Shown: piece after piece, positions 50,025 to 60,507 of the stretch
How positions within the stretch are numbered: the first letter of the stretch is position 1
Layout: the number at the start of each line of letters is the position of its first letter
DNA from: Glossina fuscipes
Lineage: Eukaryota > Arthropoda > Insecta > Diptera > Glossinidae
Reading direction: 5' to 3'
Length of the DNA: 64,000 nt
Assembly (NCBI RefSeq): GCF_014805625.2
Contig: NW_023998464.1
Location: 1,224,078-1,288,077 of the forward strand
Program-made: the position numbers and the translations under genes
Notes under the pieces: generated by a model
Told to the model about the DNA's origin: nothing
Database searches by the model: none
What the model saw: only the letters and a program-made list of their open reading frames with translations

Positions 50025-50290
50025 TCCAAGTTTTTTTTTGTCTGTCTGTCCGTCTAGCTATCGCATTTTCAACTTATAGATCGCATTTTTTGAGATATTT
50101 TGATGAAATTTGCTACACCAAAGTGTGTTGACCCAAGGACGAACACTCTTGACATTGGTTTGGATCGGATGATTTTCTCGACCTGTTCCCACATAACGTC
50201 TCATTTTGAAAAGTGATTGAAAACAAATTGATATTTGATTTCTTTCTTTTTTCGTTTTATGGGAAGCGAACCAGCGACTGTAGGGCACCT
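50025..50290 (+). repeat. dispersed repeat family R2, reference copy
   Basis: Contains TGTCTGTCTGTCCGTCTAGC (50037), TTGAGATATTTTGATGAAAT (50090), CAAGGACGAACACTC (50134), TTGGTTTGGATCGGAT (50156), and CATTTTGAAAAGTGATTG (50203). All recur in order at 885-1110, 38225-38400 and, inverted, 34140-34300. Non-coding. Confidence 0.7.
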
Positions 50291-52739
50291 AATAATTGAT
50301 CAAATCAAACTCCGTCCGTTTTCTTCTTGAAAGTGTTGTGTTTGTTTATTAAGAACTTGTGAGGAGCTCTACATAAGAACGTTGAGCATTACTTTAAGTA
50401 CAAAGCACTTAATCCCCTTCTTTACAGGATAGATACGTTTCCAAAAAAAGATATTGGTTATATGGAAAAATAGCAAAATCGTTCCAGACCTAAGAAAGCT
50501 CCCGAAAAGTGCAATAAACAATATTAAGAAATTCTTGTTAGGGTTTACTTAAGAATTTATTTCCTCGTCGCACATTTTAATTCATTAAACGTAATTTAAA
50601 AAATAAATTATAGCTTGAAAAACCAAACTAAATTGCGTAAAAATACATTACGTCTTCACTCCATTCATAACTCAGAGAATTTCACGCATATACGCATACA
50701 ATCGGCATAATCTAACTGAACTGTAAACAAAGCAACAATCATAAAAAATCGTGTAAAGAGAGAATTAGGCGCTATTTATTTTTTTTTTTTTAGATGTGGA
50801 TTGAGCGAAGGGTAATCCAATGAGACTGCGAAAGGATGTCACTTATACGCGTGGATTCGCAGAAATTATATTTAATAGGTAACATAAGCATATCAGGCAA
50901 GAAAAGCTTAGCTTAACTTTCTATTACGCTCTCTCGCAATTGAGAAATCATGTTTTAGAAGAAGAAAAAGAAACCATTGCAGATTCTTTCGCTTTCGCTA
51001 TGTTCTTTCGGCTATGTTAGCGTTCTTTCTTTTTTTTTGTTTTCCTTTTACTTCCTGCTAAATTACCTATTTTGTTAGAATATATTTGTAAAAATTTTTT
51101 AAATTCTTCCGAGATTGTCGAGCGCGTAGCATAACGGAAGAAAGAATACGAACACTGTTCGTTTCTTCGTAGACAATAAAGCGATCAAGTTAGACTAAGA
51201 ACTGGCGGGAACGACGGATGAACAAATACGCAATGTGCTGTAGCTAGGAAAAGACAATAAGCAAGAAAAATTAAAAAGTATACATTCAAGTGATCAAACC
51301 CCTCATCTATCCAATTGCGGAGAAAGAAGACTTTGGCTAATGATTCACATGAAAAATATAAATCTTACACGCAGCCCATGTTCTATACTTAGCCTGCCTG
51401 CAACAAGAGAAGAATGGGATCCTCCGTTTCGTATTTGGGCGACTTTTTTCATTCATTGCAAAGATTCGTTCTTTTGCAGAATCTGTAAATAAAAGACGAG
51501 GACTATAGCATCTTTGATGCGCTGTAATGGATGTGAATTGTATACCCTTAGTAAAGGCTAGATATGTTTCGATAGAAACTAAATGCAGTGATCAAATAGT
51601 GATAGCTTATGTATGTATTTTAAAATTCAAGGCAAGTGCGCTTTACTAAACCAGACTAATTGTTATACAAACAATATGTGCACTTATAGGATATATCATT
51701 TTAATATTTTTTATTTTTACTTTTCTTGTCATCTTATTCATCGATATTTATGTTGATTTCTTAATTTTTACCTCCCAAACCCCACATATGTTGTCCACGC
51801 CTACATTGACCTTGGTTTACTCATTTGTAACTCTCAAGTGATATAAGCAAGCGTAAAAAGGAATCAAAGCAATTGCACCGTGTCTTGTAGCAGTGATGCA
51901 GTACACCGTAACAAGTATGACATATAGCTTGCATTGCCCCAGTTCAGTAACCTCATGTGAATTTAAAAAGTGACCGCATGACTAGATTTTCTGTTCACAA
52001 ATATTAATGATGATTAGGAAACCGATTATTCTTTGTGCAAAGATTGTGTAAATTTCGTAAACTAATAATAGTTAGTAATTGGCTATACTTTCAAGCAATC
52101 CTGTTTTCTACTTTTCTACAAACTTGTTCTTAAATTGTTTTTTTTCAGCAATTAGCTAGAATCGCCGATAAGCACGCTTTCAGCTACCGAATATCTTTTA
52201 ATGAAATAGTTTTCGTTTGTTGCATAGTATAGACGTTACGTAGCTCACTCTTGTTTTAACCATATATTGTACACTGTACTCGAGCTTCAATGCACATGTC
52301 ATGTCTTAAGCCTGCTATAATGCGTATTAAGTCTACAAATGCTTTGTAACAGATATTTACCTATCACACGATCAAATAGATTAGAATAGTTTTAATACTG
52401 ATCTAGAAAATATGCGTAGGGAGTTGTGTTTTCGTGAATGTTACGCTTAGAAAGAATCGCGCCTTATTGATTTAGCATATAATTTGTGCAATCTATGCAA
52501 TTCCATGACATAAGTCAAAGATATCCCAATTCTTCCTCTTGTTCATTTTAGTAGAGGGAGGTTTAAATGCTATGCTGGTTATGGGAATTCCAAAAGAAGT
52601 GAAAGAATAATTACTTTTACTAGTATTAATATGTGCATAATTTACAGCTGTTTTTAAACGATATAAACAGGCGTTCTTCAAAACTGTTTATTATAGCAAA
52701 CGAAACATAAAAATTGAACAGTAACACTTTTAAATGATT
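50291..52739. other. non-coding DNA
   Basis: No supported gene. Near 50980-51035 two imperfect copies of a TTCTTTCG..GCTATGTT motif lie side by side. A/T-rich elsewhere. Confidence 0.4.
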
Positions 52740-52760
52740 AAACTAGAGCCTGGTCACCAT

Positions 52761-53105
52761 CTACCTTTTGAGCTTTTTGAGACGACGAACGATGGTTGAA
52801 TGGGCCACATTGAAGTTGTTGGCCATCATTCGAGGTGTCAAGCTTTCCTCTCCTTCCACGGCCACCAAAGGTGAGTGGTCGTCAAAATCCAATGGTCGAC
52901 CTCTTCTTGGCTTATCTTCCAAGCTAGTGTTGCCAGGTTTGAAACAGCTAAACCGGTCTCTGCATGGACTTTCGACTGGACTGGATTGTGCCCTCACCGA
53001 AAAGTTCGTTGAGATCGCGAAATGACTGCGCAGCTTTCCATCCTGTCCCAAAATGATACCGTATAATATGACGAATAAGAGAATGACTATTGACACGTTT
53101 TTTGT
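52761..53105 (-). pseudogene. mariner transposase N-terminal fragment, dead
   Basis: On the minus strand the N-terminal DNA-binding part of a second mariner family is visible. In one phase it reads WKAAQSFRDLNELFGEGT (about 52990-53050). After a phase change it continues with GNTSLEDKPRRGRPLDFDD, then SLTPRMMANNFNVAHSTIVR and RLKKL (52765-52930). It stops before the WVPH motif, and the whole catalytic domain is missing. At least one frameshift and an early stop make it non-functional. The family differs from the intact copy at 40497 (LEDKPRRGRP here against VKDAPRTGRP there). Confidence 0.85.
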
Positions 53106-54799
53106 AACCTAAAAGTAGTTTTCATTTCTAAATTTATGAAACATTGTACATTTTTAACAAAATGTAGCACGTCAAAGAAACGCCTGATAATTATTCATCA
53201 ACCTATTTGTTTTGTAAGTGTTATGCTTTCCTATCAAAAGTAAGTAATATATTTTCGTTGAAATGTCATCAAATTGAGAGATGTATGGCATCATTACATC
53301 ACCTCGTGCTTCGATAACTATTATTTCATTACTTTCTATTGATACATATGTACATACTTATAAGTATTTAATATTTATCTTTATTTTTAACGAACAAAAA
53401 TATAAGTAAACGAAACTGAAGATGGTAACAGTAATACGAACGTAGGAAATTTTCAATTTCAGTTTCTGTTCTCAAACAAGAAACTTGCTAATACTTCGGC
53501 AAACGTTAAGTTTAGTTTTTTAAAGGTATTAACGAATGTTATTTTTAAGCAGGCATTTTCTTTAATAAAAATTGTATTCTTTACATATCTCCCTGATGTA
53601 TGTTTCCTGTGATTTGTAAAGTTTCAACACGAAACTTGTATTATTAATTGCAATTGCCACAGTATATATCAAAAATGTCACTTTTATAATATTTATGAAG
53701 GAAGCTGCAAAAGTAGACACTTTATGCCAATAGTCATAAAGGCGAATGTAGGCAAAATGTTAATATTACACCCGCCCAACGTCAACCTAACATGTCAGCT
53801 AAAATGTCAGGCAATGTAACATTTTGTGATTATCAATGACAGATAGTAAATGTCAAGCGTTCATGTGCACACATGTTTGTATATGCTGCACACTTGCAAC
53901 CATATAAATAAATATATTATATGAAAAGTGTTAAAACGTGCACATGTTGCCAACAGCAACACCATCTTAGTGTTACTTGACGTTGAGAATTTCTCGGAGA
54001 TAATTTTTCAACGCAACGCTGCTTGTAGCTGGCATCTCCTCTCCCCATCATCATTATCTCTCCTTTGTTATCATTGTTTTCGTTATGCATATACATTAAT
54101 GATTTTCTTAACATAGTCGAGTTAAAAATATTCTTGTGTCTACGACAAGTTGTTAAATTGTTTTTCACACTTTCTTATGGCGCTCAGTAAACAGCGCGTA
54201 CAAATATGTGTGTTCCCCTTGTGATATTTCAAAGGCGTTGCCAATGTCGTTCAAGAAATTGCTTCCAAACTAACGAAAGCAAAAACGAATGCTAAAGATG
54301 TGCACTACATCACTCATTTACTGTGTACACACCCGCGAAACAAAAAATAAAAACAAGAAAATGAGATAAGGGGGAAAGAAATATTAAAACAGCCACATTA
54401 ATCATTACTGGGACGGCGTGTATTCTGTGATATGATTAGACACCAAAAACTAAATGGTTGAACTAAAACGATACAACTGAGAGACCACAGGGAAAGAGAT
54501 TCACTAGATATTGCGGCATTTTTTGCGATCAAAAACCGCAACCCCTATGATTTTTTTGTGGATAGTGTGCTAGGAAGAAAAAAAAACAAGTGTTTTAATT
54601 TAATGTGAAAAGAGCAATCATTGGAAAATATTTGTGCTGCGTCAGATGAAACATAAATTTGAAAACTTTAAACTTGATTAACTTTCTAACTAAGCATATA
54701 TAAAAAAATGCATCTAAAAATGAGCATTTTTCTAAGGAAATTTCTTGAATAGTCCAACATTCGGGCACTTTTCTATCTGATCACTTGTGAATGCCTTGG
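53106..54799. other. non-coding DNA upstream of the RING gene
   Basis: A/T-rich. No supported gene; the short frames at 53917-54168 (minus) and 53928-54116 are incidental. Confidence 0.4.
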
Positions 54800-54810
54800 T
54801 ATATAAATAA
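54800..54810 (+). promoter_or_regulatory. candidate TATA box of the RING-finger gene
   Basis: TATATAAATAA lies about 180 bp before a consensus splice donor (GAG followed by GTAAGT at 54980) and would place transcription start near 54830. A TATA-like string is common in AT-rich DNA. Support comes from its position ahead of the donor and of the coding exon. Confidence 0.35.
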
Positions 54811-54829
54811 TTTTATAAAGTTGTGCAAG

Positions 54830-54979
54830 AAAACGTTTGATATTCCGAAGGAAACCAGCAGAACATATTGAAAATCATCAAAATATACTTAAGATCCGGT
54901 AAAAAGGGTTTTGCATCGTGAGAGAAGAAACTCGTATTCCGGCACATTTGTAAAGAAAACAGAATTGCACCTTCTCGAG
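54830..54979 (+). other. candidate non-coding first exon of the RING-finger gene
   Basis: The interval ends at a strong donor (CTCGAG then GTAAGTTT, intron from 54980). The next strong acceptor on this strand is TTCTCTTGTTCCCACTCCAG ending at 55437, which predicts an intron of 458 bp in the 5' leader. The start is only inferred from the TATA position. The exon has no significant open frame. Confidence 0.4.
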
Positions 54980-55524
54980 GTAAGTTTCTTCAACTTATTC
55001 GTTCCTTTAATAGAATTAATGGACCTAATAGGCTTGTTGTGAGTATGAAGTGAATAAATACACAAGTGTATTTACTGAGTTGTCTAGGAGAGTATGGCGT
55101 CACAACGCTTACTATAGACAGCATTATGGCTCATGTGAGCTACATGAAAGGGAATGGATGCTACACCGGTAGGCCAAAACGATAAAAGTTCCGACATTTA
55201 TAACCCATTGTGGATCGTAAAGGATTCCGTAATTAAATGCTAGGTTCTTCAATAAAAAAGCGTGAGGCAGTAGAAGATACGTTAGAGCTTGACATTAGAA
55301 TCCCTTTACCAAAATATGAAACTATTAATGAAAGAGAACAATTCTCTTTATTTTTAAATGAACGATTTTTTTTCTATACATAATTTTAATTTAATTTCAA
55401 TGACGCCGTAACGCGTTTTCTCTTGTTCCCACTCCAGGCGTTTCTGATACTCTATTCCCTCTTCATTGGCAGCATTCTATCAAAGACAACGCTGTCAATC
55501 ATTTAAAAAGGTTTGATCTTGGGA

Positions 55525-55662
55525 ATGAAACATTGCGGTAAATTCTGCATTCAATTGGTTAACACATTTTCTTTAAAAAAAAAAGTAAAAAACATTGAAT
55601 CGTCGCAATCACTTTCGTCTGCGCATACTTCGATTGGAGCCGAGACGAAAACGGCAGAATAA
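55525..55662 (+). CDS. 45-codon upstream ORF in the RING-gene leader
   Basis: If exon 2 begins at 55438, the first ATG of that exon is at 55525 and opens a frame of 45 codons (MKHCGKFCIQLVNTFS and on) ending at TAA 55660-55662. It is in the same phase as the main CDS that starts 42 bp later. Such an upstream ORF would be expected to reduce translation of the main protein. Alternatively this is untranslated sequence. No homology is recognised for the peptide. Confidence 0.3.
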   Translation: MKHCGKFCIQLVNTFSLKKKVKNIESSQSLSSAHTSIGAETKTAE

Positions 55663-55704
55663 AAAGATTTAGTGCGAGCTTTTATTAGAAAGTTCATATC
55701 TATA

Positions 55705-56415
55705 ATGCCTTTGTCAAAAAAACCCCAAAAAAATGCCGATAGTAAAGCAGACGGCCGACAAAATCCCGTTACTGTTTCTACAAGCGAAAATCTCCCGGAA
55801 GAGCAAACGCAGGAAAACGTAAGCCCGTCATCTATAGTGGCAACTGGAGCCGGCGTCGAATTGGGTATACCAACTATTGATCTTTCGGAGACCCCACCAC
55901 GTGCTTTGGGATTTGGTCGTCAAAATGGCAACGATGAAATTTTTCAAATTATTGATTTAAGCCAGACACCACCTGATGACGATGTAATTTTAGTATCCGA
56001 AATTAATGACATAGTTGATATACGTACCCCAGTTAGATTACAGCGTAGAAGCAATTCAATCTCAACTGTATCAGGGCAAGAACAAATTAACTCCTCAACT
56101 GCGCAAGCATCAAACAATAACGTGCAAAGGGCAACCCGTCGACGACGTTCAGTAGACGATAAAAGCTCAATTGGAAAATTTTCATCGCTTCATGTTCCTC
56201 GTTCACCATTTTCAGTAACTGGCGAAAAATTGGACAGCCCTGCTCGATTTGCGTGCCCTATTTGCCTGGAATCAACGGTGAACCAACCAACGTCCACACG
56301 TTGCGGTCATGTTTACTGTCAAAGCTGCATTCGTGAAGCAGTGAAATTTAACCGCCTATGTCCTATGTGCAACGCTCCAGTTGCGCCAAGAGAGCTGCGC
56401 CGCATTTACTTGTAA
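55705..56415 (+). CDS. RING-finger E3 ubiquitin ligase, RNF4/Degringolade-like (SUMO-targeted)
   Basis: A 236-residue protein in one open exon. The C-terminal RING is complete C3HC4: C184, C187, C200, H202, C205, C208, C219, C222 (CPICLEST, TRCGHVYCQSC, CPMCN), and the chain ends ELRRIYL. The N-terminal half is polar, with hydrophobic patches typical of SUMO-interaction motifs: IPTIDLS (55-61), QIIDLSQTPPDDD (81-93), DVILVSE (93-99) and DIVDI (102-106). A basic stretch RATRRRRS lies at 142-149. Known for the family: RNF4 and fly Degringolade bind poly-SUMO chains and ubiquitinate the modified proteins in the nucleus. Assignment here is by architecture; a RING paralogue is possible, since fly Degringolade is longer (about 319 residues, from memory). 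ATG 55705 is the first Met of the frame after the upstream stop at 55660. Confidence 0.9.
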   Translation: MPLSKKPQKNADSKADGRQNPVTVSTSENLPEEQTQENVSPSSIVATGAGVELGIPTIDLSETPPRALGFGRQNGNDEIFQIIDLSQTPPDDDVILVSEINDIVDIRTPVRLQRRSNSISTVSGQEQINSSTAQASNNNVQRATRRRRSVDDKSSIGKFSSLHVPRSPFSVTGEKLDSPARFACPICLESTVNQPTSTRCGHVYCQSCIREAVKFNRLCPMCNAPVAPRELRRIYL

Positions 56416-56618
56416 AATTGCCTTTTTTTCGCCTTAATTCTTTCTACTTATATATGGAGTTTATTTTAAATATTGGTTAGAACCACCACTTTTACCACTT
56501 TTTTTTATATTCTGAGCATCTATACGCTTTCAGCCATACTTGTACGTATATTTCAAACAGTTTTCTTTCATTTTGATATATACATATATTCATTGTAATA
56601 TTGGAAACTGCAGACGCA

Positions 56619-56765
56619 AATAAATAATTCATTGGAGGCCACAGTTGAAACACTTCAAGAGCCTGCAAAGAACGATGGAAATCATCTTTGTTCACTTATA
56701 AAAAAAGTTGTATAATGTTAAGATCCTGTATGATTATAAGTGCAAACTTTGTCTTGAAAAATAAA
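56619..56765 (+). terminator. polyadenylation signals of the RING-finger gene
   Basis: AATAAA occurs at 56619-56624 and again at 56760-56765, about 205 and 345 bp after the stop codon. Both are plausible 3' ends, but in AT-rich DNA the motif alone is weak. Confidence 0.4.
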
Positions 56766-56769
56766 TTAG

Positions 56770-57600
56770 TCTCAAGCTTGTCATTGCACCGTCTCAGAGT
56801 TAGGTAAAAAATTCAACTAACAGGACCTTTATGAAAGTTATCATGTTTTAAGCAAATAAATGCGGTGTTAAGAAGGAGAGATTTTTAATTGCATCAAAAA
56901 AAAAGGAAATACCCATCTTTCAAGCGGTAGTAACAAGAAATACTCTCAATAATTGCAATTTTTTGCCACCGCACCTCACTGATATATTCACTTACGAGAA
57001 GAGTTAGAAAAACAAAAATCATTAACCGCCTCATCTGCAAAGTTGTGAGTCAAACTCATAGCGTAAATTACAACATTGCGAACAGGCATTATTCATTTAA
57101 TTACGAGATGGAAGCGGTTCGTTTCAAAGAATGACTTGAATTTGAGTCATTCCAAAAGGAAAACCTCCTCTTTTGGAATAGATGAAAAGTCGCAACTTAT
57201 TCAATTTCTTCCATTTCGTTCCGCGTGGTTAGAAGAAAAATAAGGAGCTTATGAAACCTTAGTTTTTTTTATCTGCAAAACGTGGACATCATAAAATTGC
57301 CCACATGTACACACCACATTGATACACATGTACCAATACCATTCAGAGGTGCTTGGCACCCTTTTTTTTACACCTTAGAGTTGCATCAGAGAAAACGAAT
57401 ACATGTTACAACGGTAGCTTACGCTCGAAAAGCTTTCAGTGCAAACCTTCCGCGTTGTCATGACCAGCTCTGGAATGTGGATTGCTAAAGCAGGAGACGT
57501 GTTCCACAAATAGGAAAGGAGCCACTACGTCTTATGTGTACATATAACTGTTCAAAATAAAACAGTATGTGAAATGAGCATCCACCGTACTTAGACGATT
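56770..57600 (+). other. spacer between the RING gene and its broken copy
   Basis: No supported gene. It holds a perfect inverted repeat, ATTCCAAAAG (57149-57158) and CTTTTGGAAT (57170-57179), with an 11-base loop. Confidence 0.5.
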
Positions 57601-57764
57601 AAAATAATGCGTGACTGTTGAAGCTCCACGTTGTTCTGCACGCCGAAACATAAGTGAAAGTTACACACAATGGCAAATAGGGTTGAGCCCCATACAATGC
57701 TAACTACCAAAAAGAACCGATCTCTTTATGAAAGAATGAATATGAAAATGATACGGAAAAAGCA

Positions 57765-58060
57765 ATTGCATTTCTGATACTCCAGTCCATTGGAAGCGTT
57801 CTATTAAAGGCGACAGTTTCAACTAGTTGGCACATTTGGTTTAATCTCGTAGTCACAAAATCTTCGCATCACGAATTATCGCTTCCTCTGTTCCCGTTTC
57901 AACTGCCCGAGTGTCAGTAAATGCCATATATGCCGATGGACTAAACGGTGCAACGAAAAGCGACATCCACGCCTACGATTATGTTTACTGTTAAGGTTGC
58001 TGTCATCAGCTAGTGGGATATAACTACCAACTCCCTTTTTGTGCAAATATTTATTCATTT
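57765..58060 (+). pseudogene. degenerate second copy of the RING-finger gene
   Basis: This stretch matches two separate parts of the intact gene. TTTCTGATACTC at 57771 and the following 70 bp match the predicted leader at 55441 onward (TTTCTGATACTC, then a CATTGG.AGC.TTCTAT block). From about 57878 (ATCGCTTCCTCTGTTCC) the sequence matches the codons before the RING, and 57922-58055 matches the RING itself: TGCCATATATGCC for the first Cys pair, TATGTTTACTGT for the HVYC part, and a TGTGCAAAT remnant of the last Cys pair. Most of the N-terminal coding region is missing, the His-Cys core is interrupted by a stop (TAA right after the TGT), and several Cys are lost. It lies on the same strand about 2 kb downstream. 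Either a decayed tandem duplicate or a retrocopy. Confidence 0.7.
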
Positions 58061-58417
58061 ACAAATTTTTTTTTTTTTTTGTTTCCATAAGTCGCTGATA
58101 GCAGTGAATGTAAAAAAAGTAGTGATGTGTATATTGCGGTATGATGCTATTTCGAATAGTGGGTCAATTTGAAAGGCAATACTTTCCAAAAGTTTCCTTC
58201 CCTTTACAATTAATTAGCTTACATCTACTAGTTACCCACTTTCCAATAAACTTTGGAATAAAGCTATTCCTGCTGATCCAGAAAATCCGCTGAACCGGAC
58301 TGCTAGTTGAAGGTAAGCTCCTTGGATTATATTTCTTTTCGTTGACCTGTCCATCTATTTCATTCTGTATAGTGGTCCCTTCAGGGAGGGCATACGCTAT
58401 AAATTACGCTGCGTTCA
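58061..58417. other. non-coding DNA
   Basis: A T-run at about 58067-58080, otherwise unremarkable. The plus-strand frame 58342-58602 is not recognised. Confidence 0.35.
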
Positions 58418-58543
58418 CTATCCCCAGCAGGTTGAAGTCAGCAGTGAATACGGCCATAATAGAACGATTGTCTCCAGTGTGCCAGTCGAGCTCGCCCAAA
58501 AGTAAAGCATATGGTTACGATTGGCAGAATATGGGCTTATTAC

Positions 58544-58574
58544 GGATAATAAGCCATATGGGCTTATTATATCC
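58544..58574. repeat. short inverted and direct repeat
   Basis: GGATAATAAGCC (58544-58555) faces GGCTTATTATATCC (58561-58574), an inverted pair around a short loop. The motif ATGGGCTTATTA also occurs directly repeated at about 58531 and 58558. Probably a slippage-type local duplication inside the relic described next. Confidence 0.6.
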
Positions 58575-58599
58575 ATTAGATGTGGAAAATGAAACTCTT

Positions 58600-59390
58600 T
58601 AAGGCAGATTTCCGCTTCTTCGTGGAACATTGCAAACAGTTTTTCACCGACTACTTTATTCAAAAACCATATCAACATTTTATTTGGACTTCGATAACCC
58701 ACCAATGCAAACGAACGATTTCGTGAACAGATTGTTCCTATCCGAATAAATACTCCCAGTGCATAAAGGACTCTATAACCGCAACTGTCACAACTCGGGT
58801 GAAATTAATATCATGACTCCAAGAACGAGCGTTTTCTGTACCTAATTCCCACAGATAGTTGTCTTTTATTCCCAAATCTGCTAACGTTTTTACTACGTTC
58901 AATATCAAGGACTCCCGGTAATCTCCAGCAGTGAACTTGGACTCACGATAACAAGTCAAAATTGCTAAAGACAACCAGGATTTTGCTGTTGAATCAAGAG
59001 AATTGCTAGTTTGTTTGATTTTATCTGCTATCTCCTCCTCCACAAATAGTGATTCCATATGAGATCCAAGCATCGGCGTTGGTCTACTTAATTGATTTCA
59101 ATATACGATAAATAAATTCATCAAACTTGTTGTCAGTGATCGGGATGTAAGTCCGGCCCACACTCCTTTTGTATTATTTGTTTTGTTAAGAATAGCGAAC
59201 GTTTCACTGCATTCGAAACTTGAGGTGTGATATTGTTTTCAAACTCCCGCCAATACAAGGGATCTTCTTTTAACTCCTCGAATAAGTGAACGTAAATTGG
59301 ATCATAAATAGTTTTACGTCCCACTTGAACTGGTTCTTTCTGATCTTTCTTAAGGATTGGGCCCAACGGATAATCGGTTATTGCTAGCAT
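58600..59390 (-). pseudogene. frameshifted relic of an unidentified protein gene
   Basis: On the minus strand, four consecutive protein-like blocks follow one another with phase changes. Block A, 59390-59160, begins MLAITDYPLGPILKK and includes YDPIYVHLFEELKEDPLYW. Block B, 59161-59087, reads VGRTYIPITDNKFDEFIYR and on. Block C, about 59091-58738, includes MESLFVEEEIADKIKQ and TAKSWLSLAILTCYRESKF. Block D, about 58740-58600, includes GYRSPNKMLIWFLNKVVGEK and FHEEAEICLKEFHF. Together they would give a protein of roughly 250 residues with mixed charged and hydrophobic helices. The joins at about 59160, 59087 and 58738 lack splice consensus, so frameshifts are likelier than introns. I do not recognise the family. 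It may be a decayed gene, or a functional gene if sequencing errors caused the shifts. Confidence 0.55.
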
Positions 59391-59399
59391 TTCCCATTT

Positions 59400-60507
59400 T
59401 AATTCATTAGTCTACATGGTAAGTCTGATAATAAATTGGCATATTTTAAAAAGTTGAATGGCAAAATTATAGAGTAAACAAGTGACCAAAGTATGGACTT
59501 TTTGCATTGGCACACGACTACCAGATTCAAATTTTCGATTTGACTTTTCAACACGTCATATCTTGCTTTATTTAAGTACATCTACTATACGGTTTAAATG
59601 TTAGTTAAAATCTTGCCATGCGGGTCTGACAACAGCGATAGGGTTTACTTTTTTCCTAGATTTGGTATTTTTATTTTTTACAAATTAATACTTTTCTAGT
59701 GTATTGAAATTTCCAGATGCTAGAAAATCGCCAGACATTATATACGTAAGGATGCGCATGATCCGAGCAACTTCTCATCGTACACAAGTCAATCGGTGTA
59801 TAAAGATTTTATTGATCTTTAACATATGGGATTATTACTCTATTCCACAAGAAAATAAACTGATTTAGATTAATTGGAACGACTAATGCACAAATCAGAA
59901 ATAATATCTTTATGTGTTTTTTAATTATATTCACATTATAACGCGATTTCTGTTTAGTTCCATTTATGGTTCCTAATTCCCCCAATCAAATTTCCAAACT
60001 TAAATGATTACCTTTATACCGTTGCTTTTCTATTTGTAGTGGATTAGTGCTTAATAGTAGGCCCCATCGCAATATGCAATTACTCTGAAAAGTAGAAATA
60101 TCATGAAAAGTAAGTGCAAACATTGCAATTATGCGAATCGGACAATAAAATATGCGATATTAAAATTCCTGTTATATACCACAGCCAAAAATATAGTAAA
60201 GATTGACAAGTCAAGAAAGTCGAAACTACACAGACTAACCTTCTCTAACTTGTGAATATTTTTCGCAAATTAACTTAATTTTCTCTCTCTCTCTAAAAAA
60301 ATTTTAACATTAGTTTTTGATTTCCAAGTAAATACATAAAATGTTTATAAGCCATGTTCTCTAAATGCATTAAACTTGGCAGATTTTCTACTTGTTTATT
60401 TTGATCATTAGTCGTTTCATCTCTTACTTGACCTACATCCAAATTTCCGGATTCAATTGTTCAATTCGGCCAATCGTAACTTTTAATAAAGGTTTTCGAA
60501 GGCGATA
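59400..60507. other. non-coding DNA
   Basis: A/T-rich. The 60-codon minus-strand frame at 59399-59581 is directly upstream of the relic and might be its leader, but it shows no recognisable motif. A (CT)n run lies at about 60281-60292. Confidence 0.35.

Noticed and set aside
55672..55704. Eleven extra codons before the RING-protein ATG
   Set aside because: They depend on a GTG start, which is not used for normal initiation in animal nuclear genes; ATG 55705 is preferred.
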